DNA of 64,000 nucleotides from the NCBI GenBank assembly GCA_914767715.1, contig OU612069.1, positions 372,001 through 436,000 of the forward strand, written 5' to 3'. The notes beneath the pieces are model-generated. The model was not told where the DNA came from. It did no database searches and saw nothing but the letters and a program-made list of their open reading frames with translations. This DNA is from Membranipora membranacea. Its lineage: Eukaryota > Bryozoa > Gymnolaemata > Cheilostomatida > Membraniporidae. Both the position numbers and the translations under genes were made by a program. Shown piece by piece: positions 61,545 to 64,000 of the stretch (position 1 is the first letter of the stretch; the number at the start of each line of letters is the position of its first letter).

Positions 61545-64000
61545 CTGTGAAACAAAAATACAGCAGTCTTTTATCCAATAGATATGTTGGCTTTAAGTTT
61601 TGGTTCCGAAAAGCTGACAAGCCTTGGGCTCCCAGCGTTATAGTAGCCAGTCAAGTCAAGACACGTCAGCTGCACACTTGTTTTTTCTCAAATGGTTATT
61701 ATCGTTCTTCTAATTTTGCCATAAAAAGCTATTGATTACATAAAAATAAAGAGATTACAAAATTAGGTGAAACGGAATCAGCATTTTCTCACGACCCTCT
61801 AAGCCTTGCAATTTCGTGTCGCTTCCTCATCCTATCGCATTATCCTCAACTTAGACATGATCTATTGCCGCTCTTGGTTTCGTAAATCCATGTCAAAACG
61901 AATGATCTAGTCATAAGCGGCCAACATTTAAATAAATTACAACTTTAGGCAAAGTAGGATCAGCATCTTCTCTCGCCCAGCTAGAGCCTTTATACTCATG
62001 CTGAAGCTTATGTATAATCCAAGTTCCGCTGCTTCTACTGAATGGTGGTGTCATCTGATTTACATTTTACAATTCAACATTGGCAAAACGATGTTACATT
62101 TGTTTTTTAGAAGCTAACACATTACCACCAGTACTTACCAATCTTGGTGTAATATCATTCAAACAATTAAAGAACTCGAGCAATTTTATTGTAGATTCAC
62201 AGAGTTGCTTACCCATACTTCTCGTTAATCAGCACTATCCTGATCAGATGACACTGGGGGCATATGTGAGATGCCCAATGTGTTGGCTAGACCATTTATT
62301 GAATTTCTGGCTAAATAGAGCTGTCAGGTAGATGAGCCTTGAAAAGCATCTTTCGGCATTGATGTAATAAAGCTCACTGCATAGAATTAAATATTAAAAA
62401 ATTAAGTGTTAAACAAAAAAAAATTGACAAAATTATATATGCGATGTAATTGTATAGATGTATAGTATAACTTTCTGAGATTGATATTCGGATTCACTAA
62501 ACACAAGTCCCTCCTTCTAAAGATTATTATTCTCCATCTTTTAATCCAATAAGATAGAGGCAAAGTAGATAGTATGTCTCGAATACCCGATGTATATAGA
62601 TCCCTGCAAGGTTCAATGACAAAGAGAGCCTGAGTCAGCTTGGCAACTAGAAATGTGATTGAACCTCATTTTAGCATATGGGATCCAGGCAGCAGGTGAA
62701 AGGAATTAGCGAAGGACAGAATAATGCAGCATATATCCGGATACGCAGAGAGGATACGTGGAGAGGATACTCATTAGAATACTTCTCCTTGAAAAATAGT
62801 AATTCAAATAATTCAATCTTCAATCTATAAACATTGCAGTTTGGAAGACATAGGTAGCTCTGATTGACAGGTTCATCTTCATTGATGGAGGTTCCTTCAA
62901 AATGAGACTCATTATTCAACGGATGATCCCAATGAGATATATGATTTTGATCCTACAGTGCCAGTTCAAATTAAATCTTAGGATTAGACTCTCTCAAAGC
63001 GTTACCTATGATACAAATGCTTTCAGTTGTCTGCTCTTTGAAAGGAGGCTGACAACTTCAACTAGTACTTGTGGCAAAATTTCACGTCTATCTATTTTGT
63101 GTTTTTCAGCTCACGGCTCTCCCCAGCATCTAAATACCTTAGCACCCACCAATATAAACAACCACCAAAGATCAGCAAAAACACAATGCGTTTGTTAAGA
63201 AGTTTTTTAAAATTATCTCTTTTAAGTTTTCTTGGCTACTGGCGTTCTTGACCGTTGCTGTCATACTCATACTCATTCATACTCCAACAGCCTGAGGAAG
63301 TTCTGTTGTAGACACTAAGCTGTATCTTTATTAAACGCATTATTTAAGCCGAAATTTTAGATCTTCATTCTATATCTTGGCACCATTATCTTATATTTTT
63401 ACGACAGTGCTCAACCAACGAATGATTTTATCACCAATGATACAATACAATATACATACAAACATACACGTACACACATACAACAGATATCCAACAACAC
63501 CGATCATTACATATTGTTATACCTGTTTTTTTGTTAGAAAACACTCTTCATTGAACACCCCCCCCCCCCCCGCCACCATCCTCCTGCAGTGAGTGAAATG
63601 CCTGTGAATCAAAGACTGCCTCTCAAAGAGTGTAAACAGTTTTTAGGGTTACCAAAAACCCTCAAGAACTGGCATGGATATTGTTCAAGAGCAAAAACAC
63701 TCAGATATATTATATTAATGTCATTTTGGAGGCAGATGCTGTCAAAGATGGCTGCCGTTGTGCTGAAGCTAACGGCCAGTTTCATAGACATTTGATTTGA
63801 AATCAGATGTGCATCATTTCAATGAGAGCAGTGGCAATTTGAGATAACCTACATGCACGAAAGGATCATATAGGGTTCTCGTTTTCCTATGTTGTCTTAA
63901 CCAAGATACCTGTTAAGATGTTGTGATGAAAGATAGAGCTCAAAAATATCCACCTAAAACAATCTCTGACCCCCATCAGCTCAATTTTCAAAAAATCTGT
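61545..64000. other. Intergenic to window end, repeat remnants
   Basis: 61755-61805 and 61940-61995 are short diverged direct repeats (GGATCAGCAT / GGAATCAGCAT context). 63558-63571 is a C homopolymer. No exon chain is supportable. Confidence 0.4.
62125..62640 (+). repeat. Dispersed repeat, copy 2 (partner at 4890-5440)
   Basis: Same blocks and order as copy 1, including CTTACCAATCTT, GAGTTGCTTACCCATACTT and ATCCTGATCAGAT. It is diverged and has no shared open frame. Confidence 0.6.

Overview
This is an AT-rich, intron-containing animal genome segment. The gene content suggests a non-bilaterian marine metazoan, most probably a demosponge: type II C-type lectin receptors with coiled-coil stalks, secreted NHL beta-propeller proteins, 42-residue kinesin-light-chain-like TPR proteins, BTB proteins and many decayed transposons. 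That placement is inference. No rRNA, tRNA or bacterial-type operon was seen. Gene models were built by hand from reading frames, GT/AG splice sites and intron-phase agreement; the main models close to an exact multiple of three.

Layout. 49-3451 (+): a 7-exon type II C-type lectin. Its sixth intron holds a 270-bp MITE and a 43-bp minisatellite that copies the 3' splice site. 3452-7697: no gene. 7698-12541 (-): a second, longer 7-exon type II lectin with a foldback hairpin in an intron. About 15150-16601 (+): a TPR gene with a TIR-like N-terminal segment, broken near its end, followed by an inverted duplication. 17903-21316 (+): a 5-exon BTB gene. 24219-28348: a 4.1-kb element with ~62-bp terminal inverted repeats and a 9-bp target-site duplication, containing a 5'-truncated LINE reverse transcriptase with one nonsense codon. 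30742-31821 (-): a PAN-like plus C-type lectin pseudogene. 33262-35451: 32-bp perfect inverted repeats around a decayed transposon-type ORF. 36640-38207: two ~600-bp direct repeats. 39537-39845: a 60-bp minisatellite whose internal palindrome covaries. 43825-44051 (+): a discoidin/fucolectin-like terminal exon. 44650-45240: an RT fossil. 46335-48255: a second, more decayed TPR copy. 49869-53262 (-): an intact 8-exon secreted NHL protein with three exon-encoded cysteine repeats. 53705-55351 (-): a small cysteine-containing orphan gene. 55555-56110: a LINE 3' remnant. 56780-61249 (-): a third intact type II lectin with the same exon plan as the first. The rest is intergenic, with diverged repeats and no coding signal I can defend.

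How the genes relate. Three intact lectins share one plan: a short cytoplasmic tail, one transmembrane helix, small coiled-coil exons and a lectin domain split across two exons. Every junction is phase 1 except the first intron of the first and third genes, which is phase 2. The NHL gene also uses symmetric phase-1 exons for its repeats. The window therefore looks like a cluster of fast-evolving extracellular recognition genes built from shuffled exons and repeatedly invaded by transposons. Which of them are expressed cannot be read from the sequence.
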